Below are positions 45,601 through 60,600 of a stretch of DNA of 64,000 bases, in pieces (positions within the stretch are counted from its first letter, which is position 1; each line of letters begins with the position of its first letter). Origin of the DNA: Trichoplusia ni (Eukaryota; Arthropoda; Insecta; Lepidoptera; Noctuidae). Position numbers and translations under genes: made by a program. The notes below the pieces were generated by a model. It saw only the letters and a list, made by a program, of their open reading frames with translations. It was not told the DNA's origin and did not search any database. The stretch lies in assembly GCF_003590095.1 (NCBI RefSeq), contig NC_039493.1, positions 8,866,001 to 8,930,000 of the forward strand, written 5' to 3'.

Positions 45601-48600
45601 CTCACCCCCTCCCTCGCCCTGCTTACTCTTCCGCTACTTAGATGAATTTCAGTAATGACGTTTCGTCGTCACAACCGCCGCGATTTGCTAAACGAAAAAG
45701 TTCACAAGTGACAGTTAAGAGTTCCCCAAGATGGATCAATTCGTGATAAATGGAGCCTCTACCGAGCCACTCATACAATGGCGCGGTTGTAAAAACTTTG
45801 AATTAATAACGAGAAGTACTGGCGAAAGTCGTTCCGAATCCGCGCTGATTAAATGTATAAGGTAGCTCCATTAGGCTGTTACGGTGCGTTAGGTTCGTTC
45901 TATTTGTAAATGGATTTTACTGTATGATAATTAAACAGGATGTTAGACTTTATTGACGATTCATTGCCTTCTTTACTGAAAGTAATACATACCTTTGGTT
46001 GTTAAATAAAGCTGATCGTATTCAGGGGAAGGTAAGAAAAAACTTTTGGAATATGCTCTATTAGTAGACCACTGCAGCTATCTGCCGCTGAATGAAAGAA
46101 AAAAAATCAGAAAACGAATAATCAACTAAAAATTTAGAACGTACTGAACATATTTTCACTTATAAGTCTGCAGCCACAAGCAGCATCATATAATTCCTTG
46201 ATTCCTCTTTATACCGAAGTATAACACAAGTTTTAGTACATAAGAACATGGCAATATTGCGGCCTTATTAAGCAATTCCAAAACTGCCTTATTGTTAATT
46301 TCCCATAATAATATGCTTATCCAATATATCTAATTACGTCTATAACTAACTTATTTTCGTTCTACATTATGAAGTCAATTTGAAACCATCATTACACCTA
46401 ATGGGGGTTCGTTTATGAGTGTGAACGAAGGCGGTAATTTCATTCAATTTTCCCACACGTCGAAGCGAAAAAATATTTTTACATTAAGAGTAAAAAATAT
46501 TAACGCAATTTACACTGTTAATTAAACATACAATCGAATTGAAATCTCATTTTGGAAATATGTAAGAGGTTACCTTTTTCAATTTGTAATTCTTCAAGTC
46601 AGATCAAGATCCTACGATCTCAACTAAAAATTGTAAGTAGTAGAAACATTACAGTTAAGGCTAATTACTAATGACTGCGCGGATAGTCGAGTGGTTGAGG
46701 TAACCAGGCCTAACGCACGGAGCGCGACGTGTCGCGGGTTTGTCCCCATGTAGGAAAAACATTTGTATGTTTCACGACTGCTTGTTCACGGTTATTGTGC
46801 ATGTGACTTGAATGGTTGGTAGACACCTGAATTCCTCAACGAATTTTTTGATAATAAAGAATATATTGAACTTTTACGATCTACCCAGCAGGATACAAAT
46901 TATTAATCATTAAAACTCAAATTATCAATTACAAATTATTATTGATAAATCATAAATCAATTTACTACACAATAATTAAATAATCCATTGATGCTGAATT
47001 AAAGGTTAAGGGAAACAACAACATCATCATCAGGCCATATTTGTCCACTGCTGGACATATGCCTAACCAATGAACGTGAATTTGAAATGCTATAAGTAAA
47101 AAAATCAATATTGCGTAACAGCAAATATAATAGAAACAAAAAATATAGGTACCAAGCAGGATTAAACTAAAGTTACGTTCAAAATAAGCCTCTGAAATAG
47201 CTCATTTTCCAGACAAAAACGCTGCCTTATAAATCGTTTAAAAATTAAACCACCGCGATCACTTAATCTTATCTGTTCACTTTTTACATAGATTATTAAT
47301 GAAATCAAGCGAGCGACCATAATTACTGTTCGTGGAGCTTTTTATAGCGATTGTTATCATACGTTTTAATGGTCGCATGTTAGCTCGTCATCTATTACAT
47401 TACTTACTAATCCTTTCCTGTTATTAAATAAAGTGATGATAAACAGATAGTTGTCCGTATTGATTTAGATTTCATAAAAAGATATTGAACTTTTTGTAAT
47501 TACAAAATAGCTGCAAAACTTATATATAAAATGTAGCAAAAGTTTAGCAAAGTTGGACTCACGGTCGCCATAAAAGCTGAGTCAATATGTGGGTAACAAA
47601 AAACAAATTCGCCATTACCATTTCAGCATTTGGTACTAGTAGGTATAATTTATTAAAGCCCAAAAATTACAAAGAGTCTTCTTCTTCTAGTACCTATGTA
47701 CACATCTTCACTCGCACGTCAAGTCAACAAACAAAATAACGAACGAAACAAAAAGATATCAAGACACTTAACTCAAAGCAAAATATGCATTTTGAGCGTT
47801 CAAAGAACTCAAAGATAGAGAGAATGTGTTCATCATAATTGTGGGTCTCTCGACTGCGAATATAAGGACACACACACACACATGCTTAATGCATACAACA
47901 TACTCGTACATGTTGCTTGCAAAGCGCCGTATGTAGACTAGACTTGGGGATTAAATAAATCCGTAAAGCAAATAGTTCCTAGCTGCAAGCGCTGGCAGCC
48001 TCTACGTTATTGCGATCTTTAAACTCTACATGCCTCGGGCGATATTAAATTACAAGGTGTCTTCTAGCATCTCTCTTTGGATTTTTCAGAGCTAGTGAAG
48101 AGGCATCACTAACGTGTAGATACTCGTTGAATATGTGGTTGTGAGTTTGCGATGTTTTGTAGTAAAGAGATATATGATGGTATTCCTTCTCTATTCTGTA
48201 AGAAAAAATTAGAAGGTAACATTACAAGCATTATAATAAGTAAATTTGCATAAATAATAAACATCGAAATATTACACTTGGATTTTGATTTGATTATTGA
48301 TTCGAATCTATGTTATTTTACTAATTTTAAAAACGACTCCCGCCTTCAAGATTCTAATCCTTGTATCGTAGGTGTATCGCAAACGTTCAAGTCCCGTCCT
48401 ACGAGGGGATCGAACCTGCGGCACGTCGTCGGGCGTAGTGGTTTGGGTGTGGTGACCGCAACCACTCTGCTATCCGTGCAATTTGACTGAATCAGATCTG
48501 TCTTTTACATGTAGTAGGTATTCATATTATTTATAAATTATCGAATACCGGTGGTCTTGACGACAACCGGTATTCGATAATTTATTATAATTAATTTTGA

Positions 48601-51600
48601 ATTAAAAAAAAATTCCAACGGAAATCATTAAAACTGTCGAGTCTCCGTTCTTGGTAGATCTTGACCGCAGCAGACAGTGAGGGCTTGTAAGCAACATGTG
48701 GGTAGCTGCAATATCCGGTGACACGCTCCATTGCGGCGCCAAGCCGACGCTGTAAACAATAGCCTTATATGAGATACGGCCATGGTTCAGCGGATCGCGA
48801 TGCAGGCGTGTTGATGCAGCTTTTAGCACTGTTATATAGTACAGAGGCATTCACGTGGCTGTGAGCTTGCTCCCAGAATGTAGTGTCAATGCTGAATGCG
48901 TGCCTCTCACGCCTATGAATGATTAACGATTTGGGTTAAGCGTTTTAATGCACGGAAGTTACTGTAGTACACAAAATGGAACCATACATAGTATTTGGGC
49001 TGAGTGCAGTATGGAAGGAGTCATTTTTTACTTTGTATTACTTTATTGGCCTAGCCTGCGCGATAGCTTCAATTGATAAAGTTACTTTTTTGAATAGCTT
49101 AGTGGCAAGAATATTGGCCAATACATTTTTAACACTGTCTTTAACACTGTTACGGCTATTTCTTCGGCTCGTATCCCGAAATATTTGGTTAGCATTCTAA
49201 ATCAAGCTCCAAGCCTATCTAAATAGACAAGCCGATAAATAAGCTTATTTCATTTAGCAAAAATATGCCAGAAAACCACCTGCAGTAACCACGGGTATGA
49301 GAGTGATCGTAACAAAAGTTATGTGAAAATAAAAAGAAAGTAAAATAGTTGTCACGCAATAAAACTGGAAATTGTGAAGACAGACGCCAACTGATGACAC
49401 TCTTAAGAACTGGCATAAACCGCAAAAATCTTATTTATCTATTGAAATAAAAGTATGGTTTATTGTTTGTTACTTATACTAGGTTTATTCAACGCTTGAT
49501 TTTTATAATAATATTGCATTATTTTATAGCTTTTATAGTCATTAAACTAATACTAGTCTTCTTCTTACAGTCTTGGCTATTTGATTTAAAGTTATGTTAA
49601 GTGAGAACTGTAAGCATAATAAGGATAACTCAACAGAACTACATTAAACAAAAAAAATCCTCTTTTAAAATTTCAGTTAAAACAATTTTATCTGCCACCG
49701 GCGCGGCGTGAAGATTTAGCTGAAACGGTACGGTTTCATAATACTCAATTTAGTCCAAACCTCTTTTTAACTTACGGGAATATTATTAGAAAGTTCCATT
49801 AAAACTTCTATTTTAGTTTGAAACTGACTAAAAAAAGGCCCGCACAACTTGGAACTGTTTTTGTTAAACTTTTTGTAGTGTTTCTGTCTGGTTATTTAAG
49901 ATTTATTTATGTCAAACTTACTTAATTTATTCCCGATTCGCGACTGAAATTTTTCAATCAGAGGATTCAATTAAAACCTGACAGATATTTCTTGAAAATA
50001 TTGTCAAATGACAAAATTATTCTTCTGACAAATGCTTTTTGCCGCTTAAAAATCAGCTCTCTTCTTATTCAACGTTTTAAATGAAAATGGAAATAAAATG
50101 TCAATTAAAAGATGCTTTAGTCTGCGCCTATAATATCTTATCTAGTCGATTAACGTATGCTGCTAATTTAATCCACAAAATTTCTCGAAACCTACTACTT
50201 AGACTCAGCTGAACAAATCTATTCCCACACAAAATGTCAGGCAAACTATAAATGCAACTTAAAAAAGGTTTTTGACGGCTTAAAGATAAACAAGTATGAA
50301 TAACCCAAATAAGTATTTTGATTTAATTTCAGTAAAAAAAGGAACTAAAACGAATTAACATCTTATTAAAAACATTGACTGCACTATTTATTCACCAAGA
50401 AAATCTGCATCCGAATACCTGTGAAAAGCGTACATTATTGCTATAATAATAAATCCTAGGACAACTCACACACGGTTATCTGATCCCAAGCTAAGCAGAG
50501 CTTGTGTTATGGTAACCAGACAACTGATAAATTTACTTATATATTTCTAAGTACATATATTATAGATAAGCTATGATTTGATGGTGATTGTTTATCACAA
50601 AGGCTGTAACAATTTACGTGAAATAATAGGTAAGCAAGTCATTTAGCGGTGACACGCGAGGCCTGCCGCTACAAATACGGAGCACGGGGACTGTGGAAAC
50701 ATGATTTCTGCGAAATTACTATTTGATGGATTGCGCCAAACATGCGTCAACTAGAAACCGAACGTATTGATAGGGATGCTCATGACTCATCAATCTGGCC
50801 TCGTTCGTTTAAAATGATAATTTTGGTATGAAGGTTATATGTGTATGTGTATGTGCACCATTGATTTGTGATTAAATGGTTGTTAAATTAATTATTTTTT
50901 AATAAATAACTAAAACGCACAGTTTACGAAACAGTGTACTTTGGGTTAAATTTAAAGTTCAGGTTTTAAAGGTAATTTATTAATATTATTTAATAAAACA
51001 TATTCTCAATGCGTACTAAAAAAACCTAGTTAATGGTATTTATTAAACCACAAACCAAAATCACTAATTAAAATACCTAATCAAGTCCAAGCTTACAAAT
51101 TTCAATCGCCACTCCATTAATTTACTGTTCTGAATAAGCGTAGACTATTTGATCAAGCGGCGTAGGCTCGTAGCAGCGCTCGTAGCATTCAATTTACTAC
51201 GCCGATTCACCATTTCTGGTTAAAGATGTAGCATTTCGGTTGCATTTTGAGTGTTTTTTACGCTTTTATTTTATTCTTTTCTTTTGATTTGATTTATTAT
51301 TTATGATGACTAATGGCTTCATAGTTTCTGTATAGTTTATGAACTACAATGCATTAGTCGCTGCTCACTATAGATTCAAATCATAATAACGGATAAATTA
51401 TCCTTATGGATACATAAATGATTACTTGATAATCATCTTATTAGGGCAAAGTTTAAGGATCAAGGACAACCAGAGACGCACTCAAGCTTTAAGAACAAAT
51501 TACATGCATTGTTAATATATCGCAGCTCAACAATGATCTGGATGTATGATAAATCCGTTTGATTTGTTATTTTATATCCCATTAAAACCAGCAATTGATT

Positions 51601-54600
51601 GAAAGCATTATATCTAAATATCCGGGCCTATCTATGATTTGCCGGCACCACATGCGGTATCAACGTTTTAGTTAAATTTATTGACTAGCTGGACTAAATA
51701 ACAGTTTCATCGGATTTCAATAAACATTAAGCCAATTACATTAAACCTAGTGAATATTCTCCGAATTTAGGTTACAGTACGGCTTTACAACATAGCCACA
51801 TTAAACGTGATTAATAAATACAAATCGTAAAAAAATAATTGAGACATAAATGAGACGTTTGTCAATTAAATTGGTTTTTATAGGCGTTGGTGTGTGCCGC
51901 GGGCGGCGTACAAACAGGCAAATGAAACTAGTTATGATCTGTTTCCACAACGTAAATATTTGCAGAGCGGCACGCGGCGCGGGGCACATGTCAAAGGCGC
52001 CGGCTCCGGTATTGATCTACAGCGGGGCGGAGGGTGTCGTAGCCGGGGCGGGGGACGTGGGGGGGGGGCGCGGGCGCGGGGCCCGGCCGCGTACTACGGA
52101 GCCTGCCTTACGTAAGGGTGCAGCGCGTCTGACACCCTGTCTACTAGCACTCGCCGACGCTGATTAATAAAACAACCGCTATCGACTTACTGCAACTGAG
52201 ATGTCATGCCATTTGAAACTATTATAAAGTTTTAACGAAGCTATCACTTAATACGATCGTTTAACTAACTTGGGATTAGCTGTTTACGATATTCGCGACC
52301 TATTTAATACTGCCGGCAGAACTCGGGAACCGGGGAGCGGCACTCTCATGAGAGTCGTTCATTTCAGTGACACCATCTTTTCTTATAATTATAATAAATT
52401 AAATTGTGTTCTGTACAACCCACCCTAATTAACGAGCAATCATAAATTACATAAGTAATTTAAAAGGTCGCTTTGATGTTGCCTATTTTACCGGTTCAAT
52501 TTTCCAACGTTTCACTAAGTCAAAGTATTTTAAACAGAAATTTGTCATACGCAAAGGAATGATATTAAATTCAGGTGAAACGAAAATCGGTTTACCCCGC
52601 TTTGGCCGACGAAACCCTATGCTCAGCGCCAGGGTTAAACCGATTACAGTAACAAGATATTTTAAGCGGATCACTGCAGTGTTAAGACCCTTTCCTCCAT
52701 TTCGGAAACTAATCGTTTAGTTTTATTAGAAATGCCAAAAAATACTTATAAATAATGTCATGCTATTTGTTTTTCAAAGGGTAACCAAAAGCAAAATAAC
52801 TGGAAATCATCCAAACACAAATACACAGTGATAAAGGCAGAGAATATTTTCTTTTAATATTCTTAGATTTTGTAATGGTACGATCGAAGATTAATAAAAG
52901 CAACCAAAATGTAGGCATAACAGTCTTAAAAAGTGATTTGGTCAGGGACGGCCCGGCGCTGCCGGCTGCGTGCCGCACACCTGCCGGCCGGCGAAACGAA
53001 CATTTTAAATAATTCTAAATTCCGAACCGGTGCCAGCGACGGCCGAACTTGGGCCGAACAATGCCCGCGAAACATTCCCTGATTGCTAATGAGGACATTG
53101 TGGAACAACTTGAATTAAACGAAACGGAATAAGGAAATAAGAACGAAGTTTTGCCAAAAAATTCGCTCGACCGTACTCTTCTTTTACATTTTCTTTATTA
53201 TTACTTATGTTATCAGCAAAATCTTTAAAAGCGTATAAAAGGACGTGATACGGTAAAAGAGAAATGAATAAAAGAAGGCGAAGGGTAGGGCCGAAGACAT
53301 TGGGAACGACTTCCAAGACGTTTTGATAAAGTATACAAAAATCATTCCATTAGTATCTACGGGAAAATCAAGCTTTATTACTCTCTTTCTACAGACTTTG
53401 TCTAAATCGATAAATGGAACCTTACATTTAAACGTACTAGGGAAACCCGCGGATATATATAGCTGCTTGCTTCTATTTCTCAAGTTTTATCCGGATAAAA
53501 AGTACTTTATGTGATATTCCAGGTAATAAAATGTATGTCTACCAAACCCTTACCGTTTGGGATGATTGATTAATGGTGATCCTTCCGATACAAAAATCAA
53601 ACTAAGGTACAACTTCATATGTAACTTAAAGACGAGGTACAGAATATAAGCGAGGTAGCTGAAGATTAAACGACAGAACTTATTCTAATCTGCGTCGTCT
53701 GGCAGGCGGTGACGGCGACGCTGACGTATACTATAAAGAACGTACTACTTAGTATAAAGTACTCGTACTTCATCTCGGTGCAGCGCAGTCTCCATCAATT
53801 TCTCATCACAGGACAGGGATTATCCATAGATAGACTGGTTTAAGCCCCACTAAATGTAAGGAAAAAGCACTTTTAATATGTATAAAGATCGGAATTTCCT
53901 TCGCGTAAATTGGATTTTTTAAGTCAGCTCTTAGAATTTTAATCCGAAAATATTTAAAGAGTTTTATCGTTGAAATAGCTTTGAGGTGGCGTTTTCATAT
54001 TTGGGATAGTTTTAAAGTTATATGCTCGTAAATTATTTTGGTTATCGGAATTACGAAAATGTAAATAAGCGTGGTTTATGCTTTTTATATGTTTGAGCTG
54101 AATTTTATTGTAGTTTATCGGAATTTGGGTTAATTATTGAAAAACAATTTATTACCAATTTTATATGGCTATAAAGTTTTGTTATTAGCCACTATTAATC
54201 ACTCATTGTTATTACTCTGAGGTGTAAATGTGCAACATTTGTAACGTCTTATTACTACCATTTAGACTTAGAACTTAGAACGGACAGTAAGCTCTGTCTA
54301 AATGGGTATATGTACGTACATTTCAGCCTTCTTAATCAACCGACCGTGTACTTCAATACACGCGCAAAAGATAATGTACTGCATTCAATTCTCTTCCAAG
54401 CAATTTCTTTAAAAGTAAATTCATGAGAAATTTCACTTAAAAAGGGGCACTCAGAAGAGGTTATATTAATGTAACACATTTCGAATGTCGACCCGACGCC
54501 AGGTATCGGGGGTACCATTAATTAAATCGATCTCATCCTGTAACAATGATGGCTGACATTTGTACGCGTGTTGCGACAAATACACCTTGTACGAGTGTAC

Positions 54601-57600
54601 GAGTGAAAAGATCGTTGTAAGGAATAAGGGGTGGTTGGCGAACTGGAAAAAAATGCTTAACCTGTTTCCTTGATCACATTTACTTCCCCGTCACAGACTT
54701 ATGATGAATGTATAATTTTGCTCGGCGAACCCCGCGAATTGATCGCTCCATCATTCCGTACTTTTTCTTTTTTCAATTTGCGAGCTAACCTTAATTTGTG
54801 CCGATAATATTATCTGAATGTTTTACCACATTTTCGGTTCGTTGAATTACTATTATTTTTGTTGCAGAGTCAAAAACTGGGCGTTAAAATTTGGCGTGGA
54901 CTTATGGGAGTTTGGGAGGCATTTCACTAAAATGAATCAGATACAAAATGTAAGTACTACATAATATTAGTTTATTCTTATTTCAGAAACAGTCTCTACG
55001 CGCTTTAGGTGGAACACTTCCTTCCTTTTATTTAAAACATTCCAAGCTTTTCCTCGAAAAATGCAAACGTCACAATACCAGCATTCATAGTAAAAGCCGC
55101 ACGTAAAATCTGAGTGAAAACAAAAAGTTTCCATTTCCCGAGAGTCGTGCGTTAAAGGTACGTGTGATGTTTCCCTCTTGAAGGCGGCGAGAGAGCGTGT
55201 AGCAAGTAAGCCGGATCGCCGGTCCGACGCGTTCGTACAAAAACTACGAGAGAGCTACGGTGGTGCCCCCTGGCTCCCCATGGCTCCTCCGCGCCCGCTA
55301 GTGCCTCCTAGCGCCCCCTAGCGCCCGGGGCCCGCGACCTAGTTACGTGTCCGACCAGAGATAGGGATAGAGCGGCGACTGTTACTAAAGCATGGTATTA
55401 CTCACTTATCGATGCATCTTGATCGCTTAATGGTTTCAATTAGTTTCCTATTTGTAATGCTCATTATGGGGGCTTTTTTCGGTAGCCTCATTAAACCCTC
55501 TATATATTTTATAGAAAAAATATAAAAGTTGATTCGAAAACCTTGAATACCCGAGATGGATGACACAGATTCAAGTAAATTATGTTACATGTTTCTCAAT
55601 AATAATTAAGTTTACAGAATTAAAAAAGTAATCCAAAAATTTTACAGGTTTTCGTGTGAGAATGTCATAACCCCTTAAAAACATATTTATTAGACTTTAT
55701 ATGCTTTAAATTAGCTTAACAATTCAGTCGTAATTCTTAATTTTATATTCATAAATTGATGTTTACGATTTAACTTAACATTTTGGGCATTTTATTATAA
55801 ACGTAACTATTTTATCCATACCTTTTCATTTTTATAAATAATGTGAGTATTTTTACTAATAATAGTCGAAATTATTATGCTACACACTGCATTTAGAAAA
55901 TAAATCACCTTATTTTTTTACGCGCTCTATGTACATATATCCACTTAGTTATGAGAAGGATACGAAACCTGTATCAAGAAGCTTCTTTGTAATATTTATT
56001 TAGTCTAGACACCATTGAGTTTATGAGCCGCGCTAAACTACCCGTCATTTAATTATAAGAATATACATACTTGTGGTGTAATATCTTGGAAGACCAATTT
56101 TATATCCATGTAAAAAAATACACTGAAATACGTGATTAAAGGTAACCCATTCGAACAATGGGACAAGGATGTGTCCGGCAGAGGAGTACGAATATGCTTA
56201 GCGAGGGATGTGTTTGTCAAGAACTAATAGAATTGCTACATTTACCTCGCCTCGGTCAGTGCAGCTCTGGTGGAAACGGCTCAGCAGAAATTAGGCGAAA
56301 GATAAGCGCAAGGCATGTGTTATAAGAAGTGTGTATAGCGAGGTTTGCGACATACTCTACCTCTCAGTCCACGTACGGCGGTTGTAGCAACGCACGTGCA
56401 TTTTCACAGCTCCGCTACGCATCCTATGACACATTCCCCTCGCACATCTCTGGTTTAAACGTATCCTCAGTATGAAAGATCTCTTTTGTAACTGGGTGTT
56501 ATTTATTTTATGACTTTGTACGACTAGAAGAAAGTACATTTGAAAACTGGGACCATATATATGAATACTGTGATCAGAGGATCGTGTGAGTGTGATATAT
56601 ATTTTTAAATATCTTCGTCTCAAGAGCTTCAATTTATCCTTTATAATATTAGTAGTTTAAGAGGGTTATATAAGTGCTCGCATTGTGATTACGTATAGCA
56701 GCTATAATAAAACAATCAAAATTCTGTGTAGATCGCGCCCGTCCAAGTAATATGATGTTTCTCGAGAAACTTGGGCATCGCAACTTATTCAATATTAGCG
56801 GGCTGATCGACCGCCACCCCCTACGCTATCACTTTAATAAATCATTTATATTATTAACTTTCTTATTTATTATCTTCGTATAGTTGTTCATTGCGGTTTC
56901 ACTTGTCTAGTGTAGTCGCTTTATTAATTTAGCTGAGATATTTATACGATGTATGTGGCTTGTGAGTCTTTGTTATTTTTGAATTACGATTTTTTTTGCT
57001 TGTTCCTTTTTTGTGACCAGTTTACATAATATTCTATATTTCTCAAAAATCGCTTCGTTGTCAGTTAGGTACTTTGCCTTTTTGATAGCTGACTTTCATA
57101 TTGTATATACTACTCCAATAATCCAAATTCAAAGTCCATTAAATTTAAACGTGTGACGTTTTAATTAAATCAGTTTTCATGAGACCCAAATTAGCGATTC
57201 AAAATCAGAGTAGCATCAACTTGAAAACGTGACAATGTCACGAGATTCAGTTCTCCAGTGATATCTCACGTTTACCTTGCCCCACATCTGACAAAGGCGG
57301 CGACTCCGCGAAGGTCCAGCCTTCACTATTCACACTACTATCAAATTAGGTTAAACTCGGCGCGGCCGCCAGAGCGCGCTAGTTACGGCCCGCGTGCCTT
57401 CCGGCCGGGAACGACGATCTCGCTTCAAAAGATTACAAGTGCACAATTGAAATTAGTGGAGTTTGTTAAGCTTTGTCTCTTAATTTTATTAACGTAATTA
57501 CTGTTAGGGTTTAATTAGGGTAATCTGAATTTATTGGGCACTATGGCAAAAGCGTTGAGAGGACGTTGAATTGAATATTTTTTTTGGGTTTTATGAGGGT

Positions 57601-60600
57601 GCAATTCTAATCGTTATAGTATACATATATGCATATCTTGTTGTATCAAATACCAGAAATGCTTGCCTAACTATATTTGTAAAAAACGCGAGTTTGATAG
57701 ACAAACGAAATTATTTCATTATATATAAAAAAATGGTAGTCATTATATCCTCCTACTTCACACTTTGCTACACTACTTATGGTATTTAGAACCCACATAC
57801 AAAAATCACCTTTACAACTTCAAACTATAAACAAAATGAATTCTTAAAGCTATGAACATGAAACAAAATCCTTACAAGTAAAATAACAATTAAGAATATA
57901 TTTTAATAACGCACTCACTGCTGCAATAATCTGATTCAAAATGAAGTTTTACAGTGAAATGAATCTTCTGAACGCTCAATCTCGACATTCTAACGAGAAT
58001 ATGAAATTCCAAGGCGCTTCGTTCCCCGCTCTCGCCTTTCGAAAACTTAAATTTCATTAGTAATACATTTTTAATTAATCGTTACTACGTATTAAAAGTT
58101 TGGCGTTTTGGCAAGCTACGCAATTAAAATTAAATTGGTGGGTCGAGAGTGTCCCTTGAGGTGAATTACCTGCGTAATACATTTAAACGGCTGCTTTATT
58201 GAATAGGGGAGTGATAGCGAGTTAAATACCGGACTTGCTCTATTTATTTTTGGATTATATATATAATATTAGACATAGGTTTTATGGAATATGAGATACT
58301 ATCAAACATTGTCATAACTTACTATACATAATGTAAAATCATAAGTTTTTAGTTAAAACCTCCTTTTATGAAGGTATCAAACAAATACTTTTTTTTTATT
58401 TAAAAAAATAAAAGCTTTATAAGTAATTCGAGTACATGCCAGTTCGCTTTTTTTCTTCCATCATAAAAATCTTTGACACATGACTAGTTTTCTCTTAACT
58501 TCATAAAAGAATATGAAATGCTTGTTGAAGTGGAATTTTATAATAACGTTTCCTCCATATTAGAAATATTACAAAGACTGTAACATCACAAACGACGCTC
58601 AAAGGAGGTTATTATCTAAGTACATACATAATAATATTCATGAAACATTGTTCTTGTTTTACTTTTCATGGCGTGTTACTTTGATTTTAATTCAATTGTT
58701 TTAATTATTAAACTTAGAAATCAGTCCAAAAAACTTGTCTCCCTAACTAGGTACTGATGGCAACCCACAAAATTATTACAATCTGAAACTGTTGCCGACT
58801 ATTTTGGGAGTGGCCCTAACTGCCCTAACCACGCGTATTAAGATTTCGCAAGGGGTCCATACCATAAGGAGATTGCCCTTTTCAGCGTGTATTTTTTTGT
58901 TGCCAAATGGAGTTCTCTTGTGCGTGGTACGCACAAATGCGGGCGGAGTGGAAAGCCCTGTCCAGCGCAAGAAACGATGCCCGCGGACCGGCCGCCCGTG
59001 ACGACGCGTTTTTACTCGTGTTACTTCACATACTCGTTCATTCCACTGTCCCTTAGATTTTATACTATAATATTTTAGTATGTTATTTGGGGAAAAGCAG
59101 AGCTTCTGTAATGTAGTTAGGTACTGCAATAACTAACATTATCAGAATTAAAAGTAAAAAGAAATAACAATGAAAAAAGAATAACTAAGGCAAAATTTGT
59201 AGGTATTATTTTTAAGTCTTCAGTATGTGTCAAGTTTAGTGTGAAGTCGTCTTTGCAATTTATATATTTTTACATTTTTAAAGCCTTTTCACATAATTGC
59301 TATTACAAAGAATAAGTTAATGTATTTGAATTGTTTTATAAGCCATAAATTTGTTAACAATTGTAAAGGTTAAAAAGAGCTGGATGGTCATAGCATTTAC
59401 TTTTTCATATAACAGGTATAATATGAAGTATAAATAAGTAGTAATTCGGTCAACGTATAGAGGTACAAACCTATAATTATGTTACAAGTAAGTAAAACAG
59501 TAGCAAACATAATGATATAGGGTCGTGCACACTATGGCTACTTGGCTACTTATTTACGCTCTGGTAACTTGTAATGACAGTGTTTACCCAGCAGGAGGAC
59601 ATGTTTAGTTTGTATATTTATAAGTAGTATAATACATACACGCATGAATATCCCACGGCTGGAAAAAGGCCTACCCATAAAGAAAATTAAATTGCGTTAA
59701 TCACTAGCGGATTATTGTGTGTAGGCATAGTAAATAAAATATATATATTTTTTCAATTGACGATTTCATTTAACAAGAATCGATTCATTTTATTTGTTTT
59801 AGCTACAAAATCATAACTTTTCTTTAACGAAGTCGAATAAAAAGCGCCTATGTATTAATCCAAGGTGTCAGATGACACTATGTCAAATTTCCTGAAATTA
59901 GAGGTAGCATCTCATTCGTAGTTCATAGTTCTCATTAATATTAGTAATTTTAATTGCAGAATAATTGCTGCTCAATGATCTACAAGTACTTTTTTACTAA
60001 CTCGGGTTTAGTTTTCCTACTAAAAATGCCTTACTTATCAAAATATATCACTATTTTATTCGACATACATACATAATATATGCTACTATACTTAAACCAG
60101 CTCCTTGTACCAAATTAAAATAGTTGAATATATAGGATTAATCATAGGTCCGCGAGGGTGGTGTTGACACACAAAGCGGATTAAATTAACTGCCTTAATT
60201 GAATTTAGGTTCCTTGTTAGCCAATGTGTCCTGTCCCGGGGGTCGCGGCCGGCGTTATGCAACGCGCGGCTGAAGCCCGCCCACCCGCCGCACTGATTAA
60301 ATTACGAATTAAATACAACACTATGTTATAAATGTGGTTTTTGATGATGTTTACTGAGTTTTGTAGCGTGGGATGTGTTGCGCATGCGTGGGTAAGATAA
60401 AGAGGTTGCTTATGATAGAGAAGAAAAAGATTGAAATTATATATTATGTAGACGCGATAATTATATATTTTAATCGCATGACAAAAAAGAGCTTTACGTT
60501 TTGATTTTTGTCTATTCTTATATACTGACAATTTTAATACCATATACTAAATCGTACCTATGCTTGAAATAAAGTGAAACTCTAAAACATTCTATCAAAA

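Larger units (their letters stand above)
42655..54867 (+). other. alpha-2/delta intron 1
   Basis: 12.2 kb. Holds two SINEs (46675, 48331), three other repeats (44740, 47022, 50461), the hairpin at 48533, a C-rich tract (45571-45594) and a GC island (51885-52150). The remainder is AT-rich with no recognisable gene. Confidence 0.75.

Noticed and set aside
47869..47882. CA dinucleotide run
   Set aside because: Only about seven units; ordinary short microsatellite.
51850..52167. Gly/Ala/Arg-rich plus-strand frames
   Set aside because: Produced by the GC island; no start context or conserved motif.
58776..59129. 117-codon minus-strand frame in alpha-2/delta intron 2
   Set aside because: No domain or splice context recognised; the plus strand is open over the same DNA, which suggests composition rather than coding.
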